Source: Oligoflexia bacterium
GTDB lineage: Bacteria; Bdellovibrionota; UBA1018
DNA length: 64,000 bases
Assembly (NCBI GenBank): GCA_014376785.1
Contig: JACMQW010000080.1
Span: forward strand, 1 to 64,000
Reading direction: 5' to 3'
The notes beneath the pieces were generated by a model. The model searched no databases. It worked only from the letters and a program-made list of their open reading frames with translations, and was not told the DNA's origin. The position numbers and the translations under genes are program-made. This document shows, one piece after another, positions 35,078-45,514 of this stretch. Position 1 is the stretch's first letter. Each line of letters begins with the position of its first letter.

Positions 35078-35821
35078 TTATGCTTTGCGAGCTTTTGCTT
35101 TCGCGCCGGAAGCGGCTTTGGTCAGGGTCGATTTTGCAGACTTAACTGCTTTCGTGGCAGTGGCTTTCGCGCCGCGAACAGACTTCGGTGCCATGAATTT
35201 TTTTGCTTCGCGAACGATCTTCGTTTCAGCGGCCACTAATTTTTTTCCGAAAGCGGACTTTTTGCCAGCAGACAGAACTTTTTTAGCAGATTTTGCGAGG
35301 GTTGACTGAGATTTCAGCCCTTTCGCCAAGGTTTTCACAGCCGCTTTTCCAGAAACAGAGCCAGCAGCAGTGGTTTTCTGAGCGCTGGTTTTCGAAGCGG
35401 CTTTGCCTTTAGCTGCAAGCTTGGACTTAGGAGATTTGTTTTTCATGAGAAGTCCGGCCGCGACGGCGATTCCGACTGCTGCAAGTCCGCCAACGGCTGC
35501 AGACTTTTTATTGTTGCTGAACGTTTGAGCGACTTTTTCGGCAACTTTTTTCGCTTGAGCAGTTGCTTTTTTTGCCGTGTTTTTAGCGGTATTTTTCAAA
35601 GAAGTTTCGTTCATCGTGTCGTTCATCATTTCAGTCGGGTTGTTCATAGAGTCGTCATCTTTCTGGTGTTCTGCCTTCATTTCGGCAGTCGTATGCGCAA
35701 AGTTTGGAGTAGTCGACTCCGGAAAAGTCTTCGCGTGGTTCTGAACGTACAACGGTTTGCTCTTCTTCGCTTTATTTTTAGTATAAGAGCGGGTTTTATC
35801 GATCACATTTTGGTGTTTCAT
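35078..35821 (-). CDS. histone H1-like Lys/Ala-rich protein
   Basis: 247 aa with AAGGAG five bases before the ATG. The N-terminal third is polar; the middle has one short hydrophobic stretch (SAAVGGLAAVGIAVAAGLLM). The C-terminal half is made of Ala/Lys/Ser/Thr repeats (KTLAKGLKSQSTLAKSAKKV, KATATKAVKSAKSTLTKAASG), as in bacterial histone H1-like and AlgP-like proteins that bind DNA through basic tails. The possible membrane helix is unusual for a nucleoid protein and recalls YqjD/ElaB-type ribosome- or DNA-tethering proteins. DNA binding is inferred from composition only. Confidence 0.75.
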   Translation of the reverse strand: MKHQNVIDKTRSYTKNKAKKSKPLYVQNHAKTFPESTTPNFAHTTAEMKAEHQKDDDSMNNPTEMMNDTMNETSLKNTAKNTAKKATAQAKKVAEKVAQTFSNNKKSAAVGGLAAVGIAVAAGLLMKNKSPKSKLAAKGKAASKTSAQKTTAAGSVSGKAAVKTLAKGLKSQSTLAKSAKKVLSAGKKSAFGKKLVAAETKIVREAKKFMAPKSVRGAKATATKAVKSAKSTLTKAASGAKAKARKA

Positions 35822-36003
35822 GAATTCTCCTTAGAATGGGATGAGGTCTTCCGTGCCGTAAAGAACCGGTCCTGAACCTTTATATTGCCAGTATATTTCA
35901 AAATTTGGACCGCAATCTACAGTTATAATTGGGGCTGATTGGGACAACCTTTGAGATTCTATGCGGTTTTCCAATACGAAAATTTGAGGAGAACACCTCG
36001 GCA

Positions 36004-36411
36004 CTATTCCTCTTTGACCATCAATTTTCCGGCAACATCGTAGATTTTAGTGAGCGAGTCCTCGAGGCCGCGTCTTGGCAGTGCAGTGGAAGATGCGCAC
36101 CGTTGTCTGTTTTCAGAGGTGGCATCCAAAAGGTCGGCGAGTAATTTTCGGCACGCTTCGGGAGTGTTGCTTCTCGCATGATTCGAGAGGGTTTGAATTT
36201 GGGAAGTCAGCGAGCCGAGAGAGAAGCAAATCTCAGAATCGGGACTGCCGTCTTGAAGAGAGCCGATGATCATTCCTGCCTCCCCAGCAATCAGTTGGGA
36301 ATGGGAGTCCAATTCGCATCGCTCCGCGTGTGCGTTCAACGAACCAAACGTGAAGACGAGAGAAACGAAAGCAAAGAGGGAAGAAAGATTACGCAAAGTT
36401 TGTTTTTTCAT
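36004..36411 (-). CDS. small exported Cys-containing hypothetical protein
   Basis: 135 aa with AAGGA before the ATG. Signal peptide at residues 1-29 (LFAFVSLVFTFGSLNAHA). The mature part is helical and has four cysteines (ERCELD, EICFSL, EACRKL, QRCASS), suggesting two disulfides in the periplasm. No known family recognised. It is separated from its neighbours by about 180-190 bp on each side and so is probably transcribed alone. Confidence 0.75.
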   Translation of the reverse strand: MKKQTLRNLSSLFAFVSLVFTFGSLNAHAERCELDSHSQLIAGEAGMIIGSLQDGSPDSEICFSLGSLTSQIQTLSNHARSNTPEACRKLLADLLDATSENRQRCASSTALPRRGLEDSLTKIYDVAGKLMVKEE

Positions 36412-36605
36412 GAAAAGTCCTTCTAGGTGAGCGATTGAGGACTTACTAACGCACCGAGTCTATAAATGCAAACGCGTAATCGGTTTTTTCGTTTATACCC
36501 CTTTTACCCGCATAGAATAGGCCGGGGACTGAGAGAAAGTCCTCCGGCCTTACTCATTAAAAAGAAGATTCAGGCAGGGCCGGTGGGCTCTGACCAGACT
36601 CCTGG

Positions 36606-37019
36606 CTAGACTGCAGAAGTCTTGGTTAACGGTTTGATCTTGGAGCTTGCAGTGATCGGCAGGCGATGGGCGAAATACACCGCAATGAGGGCGTAAGCGC
36701 CATGAGTTGCGACTTCCGCACCGTAGAGGGGCATCAGTCCAAGCAGGGTTTGAGTCGCCGGGATCAGGCCGAGGGCAGCCAGAGGGCCCATGACGAAGAA
36801 AACCCACTTCGACCAAGTGATCGAGCCCATCAGACTTTTATCTCCGGATCTCGATACGATGATTTCTGCAAGTCCGAATGGAATCATTGCGACTTTATTC
36901 AGGATGTTCAGAGGAAAAATTCCGAGGAAGAGGTCATAGCTGGCGGTGAAGTTTAGGGAGGGGCAGTGCATCGGATCCGTGTGAAAAGGAAGGAGCCAAA
37001 GATGCCACTCCCATTGCAA
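36606..37019 (-). CDS. DUF4383-like small membrane protein, start uncertain
   Basis: The ORF (137 aa) contains three hydrophobic segments with the DUF4383-like pattern: LFLGIFPLNILNKVAMIPFGLAE, WSKWVFFVMGPLAALGLIPATQT, and LMPLYGAEVATHGAYALIAVYFAH. Family members usually have one more helix at the N-terminus. The track start is a TTG without a ribosome-binding site; an ATG at 36971 is an alternative. An ATG at 37063 with AGGAGA upstream begins MTPRIFAA in another frame, and a GC-rich palindrome (GCCGCCGGCGGC) separates it from this ORF, so a frameshift in the leader is possible. Function unknown. Confidence 0.5.
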   Translation of the reverse strand: MQWEWHLWLLPFHTDPMHCPSLNFTASYDLFLGIFPLNILNKVAMIPFGLAEIIVSRSGDKSLMGSITWSKWVFFVMGPLAALGLIPATQTLLGLMPLYGAEVATHGAYALIAVYFAHRLPITASSKIKPLTKTSAV

Positions 37020-37153
37020 GTAAAAGGGCGGCCGCCGCCGGCGGCGAAAATTCGCGGGGTCATAGTCGTTTCTCCTGCCGCAGGAAAAGCAAATTCAAAA
37101 CCAGGTGGGGACGGTCAAATTGTCGCCCGCTAGGATGCGGCGCCGATGCGAAA

Positions 37154-37185
37154 AGGCCGATTTGGAAGGTGTTCCAAGTCGGCCT
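37154..37185. terminator. terminator downstream of the phosphatase gene
   Basis: AGGCCGATTTGGAA / TTCCAAGTCGGCCT stem (14 pairs, one G-T wobble) with a GGTG loop. It is 30 bp past the minus-strand phosphatase stop; four T residues follow on the minus strand and a longer T-run on the plus strand, so it can work in both directions. Confidence 0.75.
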
Positions 37186-37214
37186 CTTTTTTAATTTTTC
37201 AGGTTCGAGGGGGT

Positions 37215-37853
37215 TCAGTTTTCCGCTCGAGCCAGAATGGCGATGTCATCAGAAGGCGCATCGTTTTTCCGCACGCAGTACTTTTCTTTTTCGGAGCAGG
37301 ACTTTCCCTCGACATAGTCGTGGAGGGCTCTGACTTGGTTATCCAAGAAAGGGTAGAGGATCATGTACTTTGCAAACTTCCTCAGGTCTTTGTTGGCTGC
37401 TTCCGCAGAATATCCCATGTATTTCATTTGATAGTAGGCAGCCAATCGGCCTGTTCGGTGACACCCACAATGGCAACGGAATGCGATCTTCTTACCCATT
37501 GCTTGAGATTCCTTCACCCAAGAATCGAAGCCGTCCAGGAAATCTCCAGACATCGGAATCTTCGCCGTCTGCTGAGTGTTGTAAACAACTTTAAGTTGGG
37601 GACAGTATTTTTTGGCGAGGTCGGTATCGATTTGTCCGTCACCGCTTAAAACCATCATTTCAGTGATCCCAAGCTTGCAGAAATTTTGCATGTCGGCTGC
37701 GTTCGGTTCGCTCGTGCGGTAAATGGCGAAGCCTTTTTGGTCTTCTTGGATGAGGTGCATGTTCTGTTTCATGCGACCTAATGCGTGTGCGTCGTGGGAT
37801 GTGAACTGGAGCGCGGCCAAAAATAGACCCGAAATGAGGGCGTGCAATTTCAT
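37215..37853 (-). CDS. exported dual-specificity/tyrosine phosphatase-like protein
   Basis: 212 aa from the ATG at 37853 (GGAGG six bases upstream), 12 codons inside the track ORF. Signal peptide residues 1-22 (HALISGLFLAALQFTSHDAHA). The catalytic P-loop is FRCHCGCHRTGRLAA, which fits CX5R followed by TG as in cysteine-based protein or inositol phosphatases, with the general-acid loop less obvious. The family acts on phosphotyrosine, phosphoserine or phosphoinositides. Export suggests a periplasmic or host/prey-directed role, which is inference. A possible oddity is the two extra cysteines in the loop, which could form a regulatory disulfide. Confidence 0.85.
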   Translation of the reverse strand: MKLHALISGLFLAALQFTSHDAHALGRMKQNMHLIQEDQKGFAIYRTSEPNAADMQNFCKLGITEMMVLSGDGQIDTDLAKKYCPQLKVVYNTQQTAKIPMSGDFLDGFDSWVKESQAMGKKIAFRCHCGCHRTGRLAAYYQMKYMGYSAEAANKDLRKFAKYMILYPFLDNQVRALHDYVEGKSCSEKEKYCVRKNDAPSDDIAILARAEN

Positions 37854-38016
37854 GAAATTCCTCCGTGAATTTTGGAAACTTCTCTTCATGAGAAGTTGAA
37901 AACCGATCGGTAAGACGAGTAGCGACGAAAAACCAGGCGGACGTTTTTCTGATTCTACACGGAAGGTGTTTACTCACAAGCCCTGGATCGAGCGGCAACT
38001 AATGCCGAACGAAACC

Positions 38017-38044
38017 TTGACGGAAAACCAAACTTTGTTAGGAT
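38017..38044 (+). promoter_or_regulatory. candidate promoter of a short transcript
   Basis: TTGACG (38017-38022), 16-bp spacer, TAGGAT (38039-38044). It points toward the hairpin at 38124-38165 with no ORF of any length between, so it would drive a transcript of about 115 nt. Confidence 0.4.
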
Positions 38045-38050
38045 TTCATG

Positions 38051-38165
38051 CGGATCGAGCAAAAAAGAGGGAAGAATTTGCCGGCTTCATCAGGAAGAAG
38101 GCTCCATGGATATTGCAAAAACTAAAAAGGGAACGCTGAATCCTTTGATCCTGCGTTCCCTTTTT
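38051..38165 (+). ncRNA. candidate small RNA (promoter-to-terminator, no gene)
   Basis: In the 387-bp gap between the phosphatase and the next gene, a sigma70-like promoter is followed about 80 bp later by a strong terminator hairpin with a T-rich tail (CCCTTTTTAATTTTTAG). The longest plus-strand ORF inside is 26 codons. The interval contains purine-rich single-stranded-looking segments (AGGAAGAAGG). No known RNA family was recognised. The terminator also serves the minus-strand gene at 38240, so it alone is not proof of a plus-strand RNA. Confidence 0.35.
38124..38165. terminator. bidirectional Rho-independent terminator
   Basis: Perfect 13-bp stem AAAAAGGGAACGC / GCGTTCCCTTTTT with a 16-nt loop; T-rich on both strands (TTTTTAATTTTTAG plus, TTTTTAGTTTTTGC minus). 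Terminates the minus gene at 38240 and possibly the small transcript on the plus strand. Confidence 0.88.
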
Positions 38166-38239
38166 AATTTTTAGTTTTTAGTTTTTAAAATCTGAGTCGA
38201 GAACTTGATCGACTTCACTTATCCGAATTCCGAATCGGG

Positions 38240-38470
38240 TCACCGCGCAGAAAAGCGCTCTAGAGCTCCGAGTTCTTTCTTTCGGGATTCGTTTAAGTCG
38301 GACTGTTTGCGCTGTAATTTTTTTGTCCGTTTGGAACTCTGATCTTTCGGTTTATTCCGACGCCCTTCTTCTTCGAGCGGGCTCAAATGAGAGGTAAAGT
38401 TTTTTAAGTTTTCTGTCCCCGAAGATTCGGGGGCAGTGAGATTTCGATCGGCTTTTTGATTTGTGTTCAT
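38240..38470 (-). CDS. small basic hypothetical protein
   Basis: 76 aa from the ATG at 38470 with AGAAGG upstream; the track start at 38503 adds a leader without support. The product is highly charged and probably disordered (EEEGRRNKPKDQSSKRTKKL, RKQSDLNESRKKELGALERF). No signal peptide. A terminator follows its stop. Function unknown. Confidence 0.6.
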   Translation of the reverse strand: MNTNQKADRNLTAPESSGTENLKNFTSHLSPLEEEGRRNKPKDQSSKRTKKLQRKQSDLNESRKKELGALERFSAR

Positions 38471-38555
38471 GGTTCCAACCTTCTGTGAGGAAAAGAGCCT
38501 CACGAGGTCTAAAGTTGCATTCGACGTGCCGGGCTCAGGGTTGAATAAGGAAGTT

Positions 38556-39065
38556 TTAGAATGAGACTTTTTTAAGAAAGCACGTCTTCAAAACCAGTGT
38601 GCTGCCATCCACACGGCATTCGATGAGGTCTTTCTCCCCGATGAGATGAATCTTTTTCACCAGTGTTCCTCGCTTCAAGTCGCTCGTACCGCCTTTCACT
38701 TTCAGGTCTTTGATCACTTGAACGCTATCGCCTTCAGTCAGCACGGCTCCATTGCTGTCCTTGACCACAGGGTCGCCATCAGCTTCGCTCTGATTGCCTT
38801 GGGTGAGACTCTTTAAGATTTCAGTAAGCCAGGCGCGCCCTTCGGTTTCATCGGCAAACCACCGATTCGCTTCACTCCCGAATTCTTCAACCGGAAAAGT
38901 TTCAGCAGCGACGATGAGGGTCGTCTCACGGATCAGGCTCGCCAAACGCTCAGCAGGTGCGCCTCGAGAGAAAGAAAGGGCGGTTTCAGGGTCGGAATCC
39001 CTCTTTCCTTCCGAAATAGAATGGTTCAAGAAACGAAGGAGTTCAGGCGCCTGGCTTAATTTCAT
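38556..39065 (-). CDS. PhnA/YjdM-like protein with an atypical N-terminus
   Basis: 169 aa with AAAGGAAG directly upstream of the ATG. The C-terminal 70 residues match the PhnA (YjdM) domain: VVKDSNGAVLTEGDSVQVIKDLKVKG, LKRGTLVKKIHLIGE, IECRVDGSTLVLKTCFLKK. Typical PhnA proteins start with a four-Cys zinc ribbon; here the first 95 residues are a helical region without cysteines (FLNHSISEGKRDSDPETALS), so the metal site is missing. Despite its name, the family's link to phosphonates is weak and its role unknown. It stands between two unrelated minus-strand genes. Confidence 0.8.
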   Translation of the reverse strand: MKLSQAPELLRFLNHSISEGKRDSDPETALSFSRGAPAERLASLIRETTLIVAAETFPVEEFGSEANRWFADETEGRAWLTEILKSLTQGNQSEADGDPVVKDSNGAVLTEGDSVQVIKDLKVKGGTSDLKRGTLVKKIHLIGEKDLIECRVDGSTLVLKTCFLKKVSF

Positions 39066-39123
39066 CTTCCTTTCTTATGGCAAACCGTTCTGCTCTGGAA
39101 ATGAATTTAAAGCGGCTAGATTT

Positions 39124-41292
39124 CTAAAAACGAGAGATGGCTCGTCTCAACCAATTTGGGCAGGAGGTTTTTTCTGCAGGTCGGTCCGACCATTCCCCGA
39201 GAAGTGCCGCTGCGACCCGACTTTTCGCATTTCCAGGGATGAGATGACCATCTGATGTTGCGATATCCAAACGAAAGCTCCTTCCCTGAGCAGCGGGAAG
39301 ACGGAATTCCACCGAGTCTCCGACTTTCTTCGGGAAAGCAGATCCATGCATATGTCCGAGCGTGTAAATCACTCGAGAGCGAAGAAGATCGTCCAATTTA
39401 AAATCGAAACCAAGCAGGTTTCCGCGGTTTCCACCCGTGTCGATTCGCAGAATCGTCTCGAATTCCCCTGAACGTGCATCGAAAACGCGGCGGAGCGCGT
39501 ATCCTTCGAAGGTGTTGGAAGCCTGATCTATGACCAGTTGGAAAGGGGAGGCATCCGGAAAATCGTGAACGTTTTCTTCGACCATCGAGTCGATGTACGT
39601 CTGGACTGCATTCACATCTTGCGATTTTTCGAAACGGTCCCAGACGCGTTCGCTCTCTCGAACAAACTCAGGGCTTCGCATGAGGTGGGGCCGTTTGCGA
39701 TTTCTCACCACGGCGGCTTCTGCGAAGAACGCCTGAAGGGCTCTAGGACTGACGTGGTCACGAGCGCCGGCATTGCTCATTTCCGTCGTCGCATCGAAAT
39801 ACGCGTGCGCGAATGTTTGGCGAATTTTCTGATTTGGAATGAGCGTTCTGAGCCCGCGTTCGATGGCTTCGCGGCCGTCGGGGAGCGTCTTTGCGGCTTG
39901 AATCAGGATTTCATCCACGCGGTAAGTTCCGGTGTTTTTAGGCATCGCAATTTCATGGGGACGAAAGACGACGTCGACGTGGCGAGTTTCTTCGTTACCC
40001 GCGGTTGAGAGGCGATGAATTTCCGCTCCTAGGAGCTGAATCGAAGGTGAGTTTTCAAGGTGGTGAAGAATTTCTTTCGGAGCTCCCGCCAAAAAGACAA
40101 ATTCTTGATGTAAATATTTTTCGTAATTTTGGTCGAACAATGCCGCCGCTTTTTCAAATGAAGGCAGATAGGGTTTGTATTTTTCGGGGAGGGTTTTTTC
40201 GTAATCGTCCACGATTTCTTTGAGGATGTCGCGCTTAGGGCCGTTCGTGTCGCCATTCGGCGCATTCACTTCGGGGGGGAGAATGGTCACGCGAGTAAAT
40301 CCGTCCACGGCGCTTGCCGTTCCGAAGTCGGTGATTCCGCCATTTGCCATGATGTTTGACGGTGAATCCGCACCGACGTAAATCGACCGAACGTGGAGTT
40401 GGGCATAGGTGAGAGCGATACGACGAATGAATTCTCGAAGACCTATTCCGAAACGCTCCGGCTCGGATTTCCACCGAGCTCCGACGGGCGCGGGATAGAA
40501 CTCATCGATATGGGCAACCATCGACTTCAGGCGCTCACGGTCGCGAGCTCGCTGTTCTTCACTTCCAGCGTGGATATTCGGATTACTGAGAGTGTGCGCT
40601 GGCCGGGCGAAGTCGAGCGAAAGCATCTCCGCCAATCCGTCTTGCCTTCCATCGGGCCATTTTACCGTGCGGCCATCCGCGAAAACGAATAGAATTCCGC
40701 TCGTTCCATAGGTAAGTTCTTCATCCAACACCGCGGCAATGGTTGGTTCGATGATGGCGTCCGGGCGGAAGAGGCCGCCATGTCCGTGGGCCATGTCGGT
40801 TTTTCCAACCATCTGTGTAACACCAACCCCTTTCAACGAGACTTTTCCTCGGCTTCCTCGACGTCCGTCTCCGAAATTACCATCCATTCCAAGCCCGCCG
40901 TATCCGCTTGAGTAAAGGGTCACGACTTTTTCTAAGAAAGTTCCGGGCGCGTCTTCGGGACGAGGAATGGCGGTGGCATAGAGCTGCGCTGCGGCTTCTC
41001 TGAACCGCGTTTGGCCGTCATAGGGAATGATGACCCCTGACGCGCGCAAACGTTTCCAATTCACATACACGGTTTGGGCATGCGCTAATGCTTTCGTCTC
41101 AAAGGCGACAAAAGTCTCGGGGGTGAGCTGGCCGCTTGCGAGCGTGGGCTTTCCTCTTCCGAGTTCCTCAAGCCCAATGGGAGCAACGGGTTCGTTCGGC
41201 GGAGTCGCATTCGAGGCCACGGGCAAAATACCCAGAAGCAATGTCAAACAAAGGAGTTTTCGCCCATGAAACCGAAAGAGATTTGTGATCAT
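39124..41292 (-). CDS. large exported protein with possible SelO/kinase-like features
   Basis: About 722 aa from the ATG at 41292; the track starts 11 codons earlier. A signal peptide is clear (LLCLTLLLGILPVASNA). The middle resembles the pseudokinase SelO (YdiU): GDGRRGSRGKVSLKGVGVTQM recalls the SelO glycine/lysine region, and SPSNIMANGGITDFGTAS looks like an Asn plus DFG metal-binding pair after HVRSIYVGAD. SelO transfers AMP to proteins in the cytoplasm; an exported member would be unusual. The C-terminal 250 residues match nothing I know. The SelO relation is my inference from short motifs and could be wrong; an uncharacterised exported family is the alternative. Confidence 0.75.
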   Translation of the reverse strand: MITNLFRFHGRKLLCLTLLLGILPVASNATPPNEPVAPIGLEELGRGKPTLASGQLTPETFVAFETKALAHAQTVYVNWKRLRASGVIIPYDGQTRFREAAAQLYATAIPRPEDAPGTFLEKVVTLYSSGYGGLGMDGNFGDGRRGSRGKVSLKGVGVTQMVGKTDMAHGHGGLFRPDAIIEPTIAAVLDEELTYGTSGILFVFADGRTVKWPDGRQDGLAEMLSLDFARPAHTLSNPNIHAGSEEQRARDRERLKSMVAHIDEFYPAPVGARWKSEPERFGIGLREFIRRIALTYAQLHVRSIYVGADSPSNIMANGGITDFGTASAVDGFTRVTILPPEVNAPNGDTNGPKRDILKEIVDDYEKTLPEKYKPYLPSFEKAAALFDQNYEKYLHQEFVFLAGAPKEILHHLENSPSIQLLGAEIHRLSTAGNEETRHVDVVFRPHEIAMPKNTGTYRVDEILIQAAKTLPDGREAIERGLRTLIPNQKIRQTFAHAYFDATTEMSNAGARDHVSPRALQAFFAEAAVVRNRKRPHLMRSPEFVRESERVWDRFEKSQDVNAVQTYIDSMVEENVHDFPDASPFQLVIDQASNTFEGYALRRVFDARSGEFETILRIDTGGNRGNLLGFDFKLDDLLRSRVIYTLGHMHGSAFPKKVGDSVEFRLPAAQGRSFRLDIATSDGHLIPGNAKSRVAAALLGEWSDRPAEKTSCPNWLRRAISRF

Positions 41293-41341
41293 TCTGTTTC
41301 TCGTCGGAGATTTGGAACAAATCATTGAGCTTAATTAGCGG

Positions 41342-42424
41342 TCATTTGCTCCACTTCGACTCGATGTCGCTCAAAGAAGGATAAGTGGTGTAGCCTTCCG
41401 CCCCAGGTGCATAAAAGGTCTCTGGAATGGGCGTATTCAAATTCGCTCCGAGGCGGAAGCGTTCGACCAAATCAGGGTTCGCTATAAAGAGCTTACCGAA
41501 TGCTACAGCATCGGCACCCTGCCGATCCAAGATTGTTTCCGCGCTTTCTTTCGTAAACTTTTCGTTTGCGATAAACGCTCCCTTAAAAAGTTTCTTCATT
41601 TCGGGTGCCAAGCTGTCTGGTCCTTCCGATTCGCGTGCGCAGAGAAAAGCGAGTTTTCGTTTTCCGAGTTCGGAAGCAACGTATCCGAAAGTTTTTAGAA
41701 GGTCGGAATCACCCATCGAGTGGGAGTCGCCGCGAGGAGCCAAGTGCATTCCCACAAAACCTGCGCCCCAAACCGATACGACCGCATCGGTCACTTCCAG
41801 CATGAGACGAGCACGGTTTTCTAACGACCCGCCGTAACGGTCAGTCCGGTGGTTGGAGCCGTCTTGTAGAAATTGGTCAAGCAGGTAGCCATTTGCTCCG
41901 TGAATTTCGACTCCATCAAATCCTGCCCGTTTCGCGTTCAGCGCTCCGGTACGGTATGCGGTGATCACGGCCTCGATTTCAGAAAGTTCGAGCGCGCGGG
42001 GAACCACGAAGGGCGTGAGGGGACGGAGAAGGCTCACATGTCCGCTGGGAGCAATCGCGCTGGGTGCTACCGGGAGTTCTCCGTCTAAAAAAATCGGATG
42101 CGAAATACGACCCACGTGCCAGAGCTGAAGGATGATTTTTCCGGCTTTCGCGTGCACGGCGCGGGTGATTTCTTGCCACCCTTCGACTTGTGCGTCGGAC
42201 CAGATCCCGGGGGTGTTTGCGTAACCGACACCCATGGGTGTGACCGCCGTCGCTTCACTGATGATCAATCCCGCAGTGGAGCGCTCCGTGTAATATTTTC
42301 CCATCAGAGCATTCGGTGTTCTTCCGTCAGAACCGGACGCGCGACTTCGAGTGAGGGGGGCCATCACCACACGGTTTGAAAGAGAAAAAGCGCCGAGCTT
42401 CACGGGACTGAGGAGGGTGGACAT
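41342..42424 (-). CDS. Old Yellow Enzyme family NADH:flavin oxidoreductase (NemA-like)
   Basis: 360 aa from the ATG at 42424; the track start adds 49 codons of non-conserved leader. OYE features: KLGAFSLSNRVVMAPLTRSRAS at the start, LQLWHVGRISHP, FDGVEIHGANGYLLDQFLQDGSNHRTDRYGGSLENRARL (His/Asn substrate-binding pair in HGAN), and a C-terminal FMN-phosphate site ADAVAFGKLFIANPDLVERF. The enzyme uses FMN and NAD(P)H to reduce activated alkenes, nitro compounds or similar electrophiles in the cytoplasm. It stands alone; the exported-protein gene follows on the same strand 49 bp later. Confidence 0.94.
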   Translation of the reverse strand: MSTLLSPVKLGAFSLSNRVVMAPLTRSRASGSDGRTPNALMGKYYTERSTAGLIISEATAVTPMGVGYANTPGIWSDAQVEGWQEITRAVHAKAGKIILQLWHVGRISHPIFLDGELPVAPSAIAPSGHVSLLRPLTPFVVPRALELSEIEAVITAYRTGALNAKRAGFDGVEIHGANGYLLDQFLQDGSNHRTDRYGGSLENRARLMLEVTDAVVSVWGAGFVGMHLAPRGDSHSMGDSDLLKTFGYVASELGKRKLAFLCARESEGPDSLAPEMKKLFKGAFIANEKFTKESAETILDRQGADAVAFGKLFIANPDLVERFRLGANLNTPIPETFYAPGAEGYTTYPSLSDIESKWSK

Positions 42425-42582
42425 GAAAATTCCGATCAAATTTGGGTTAAGCTCGTAACGTACCTTAACTTCCCAAGTCAGTCTATTGGCGCTCTCGAGG
42501 AAAAACCGCGGAGAGGTGATGGACTTTAGTTTTTTGAGAAAAAAATCGAAGAGAGAAAGTGCCAAACTCAAATGGAATTAGG

Positions 42583-44889
<2,307 letters not shown>

Positions 44890-44941
44890 GTCTTACCGGC
44901 CACACTTCCCTGAGCCCATCAAATCCGTTTATACTGTTGGA

Positions 44942-45514
44942 ATGGGGTTTTCCTTTCTACACGTGAGCACATGCCTCCCGACGGTTGGATATCTTTTCGG
45001 GGTATTCGCTTTGAGTGGCTGTGTCCAGTCGTCGAGCCTCATTCTGCGACTTTCTGATTCGACGGCATTCAGCCAGACTGCGGGTTGCCCGCTGCCTCAT
45101 TCTTCCTCCGTCGCAAATATCCGTCGACGGCTTGCCTCGGACGCACTGGTTCCATCACCAAACTTTTGTGAACTCAGTGCAAATTACGAATGTTACTCTC
45201 GCGTCTTTTCTCCGATTGTTCAAAACAGTAAAACCCGAAAGAGCGAATGTGTGGATCTGGAATTCTTTGGGCAAAAAGTTTGTTTGGACGTGGCGGTTCA
45301 AAATTTCGATACCAGAGAGGCAAGTCGACTTTCCGATTCCGCTTCGGGAGCGTTCGAATCGGGCGGAGAGTTTAATCGCGCCGAATTTGTTTGCCACCAA
45401 ACGGAACTTCGAGACCAAGACGCCTTTTTGGCTAAAGGCGAGGGTGACAAAATGAGCGAGGCGTTGACGAAGGCCCATGATGAATGCCTGGCGATTCTAC
45501 CGAGGTTGAAATGA
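44942..45514 (+). CDS. putative lipoprotein of unknown function
   Basis: 190 aa from the ATG at 44942, chosen because it gives a lipoprotein signal ending in the lipobox FALSGC; the track start (44879) overlaps the kinase gene and would bury this signal. The mature part has six or more cysteines (NFCELSANYECYSR, KSECVDLEFFGQKVCLDVA, AEFVCHQ, HDECLA). A TATACT box lies just upstream. Its stop overlaps the next start (ATGA), so it is co-translated with the LPMO-like protein, which suggests they act together at the cell envelope. No family recognised. Confidence 0.7.
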   Translation: MGFSFLHVSTCLPTVGYLFGVFALSGCVQSSSLILRLSDSTAFSQTAGCPLPHSSSVANIRRRLASDALVPSPNFCELSANYECYSRVFSPIVQNSKTRKSECVDLEFFGQKVCLDVAVQNFDTREASRLSDSASGAFESGGEFNRAEFVCHQTELRDQDAFLAKGEGDKMSEALTKAHDECLAILPRLK

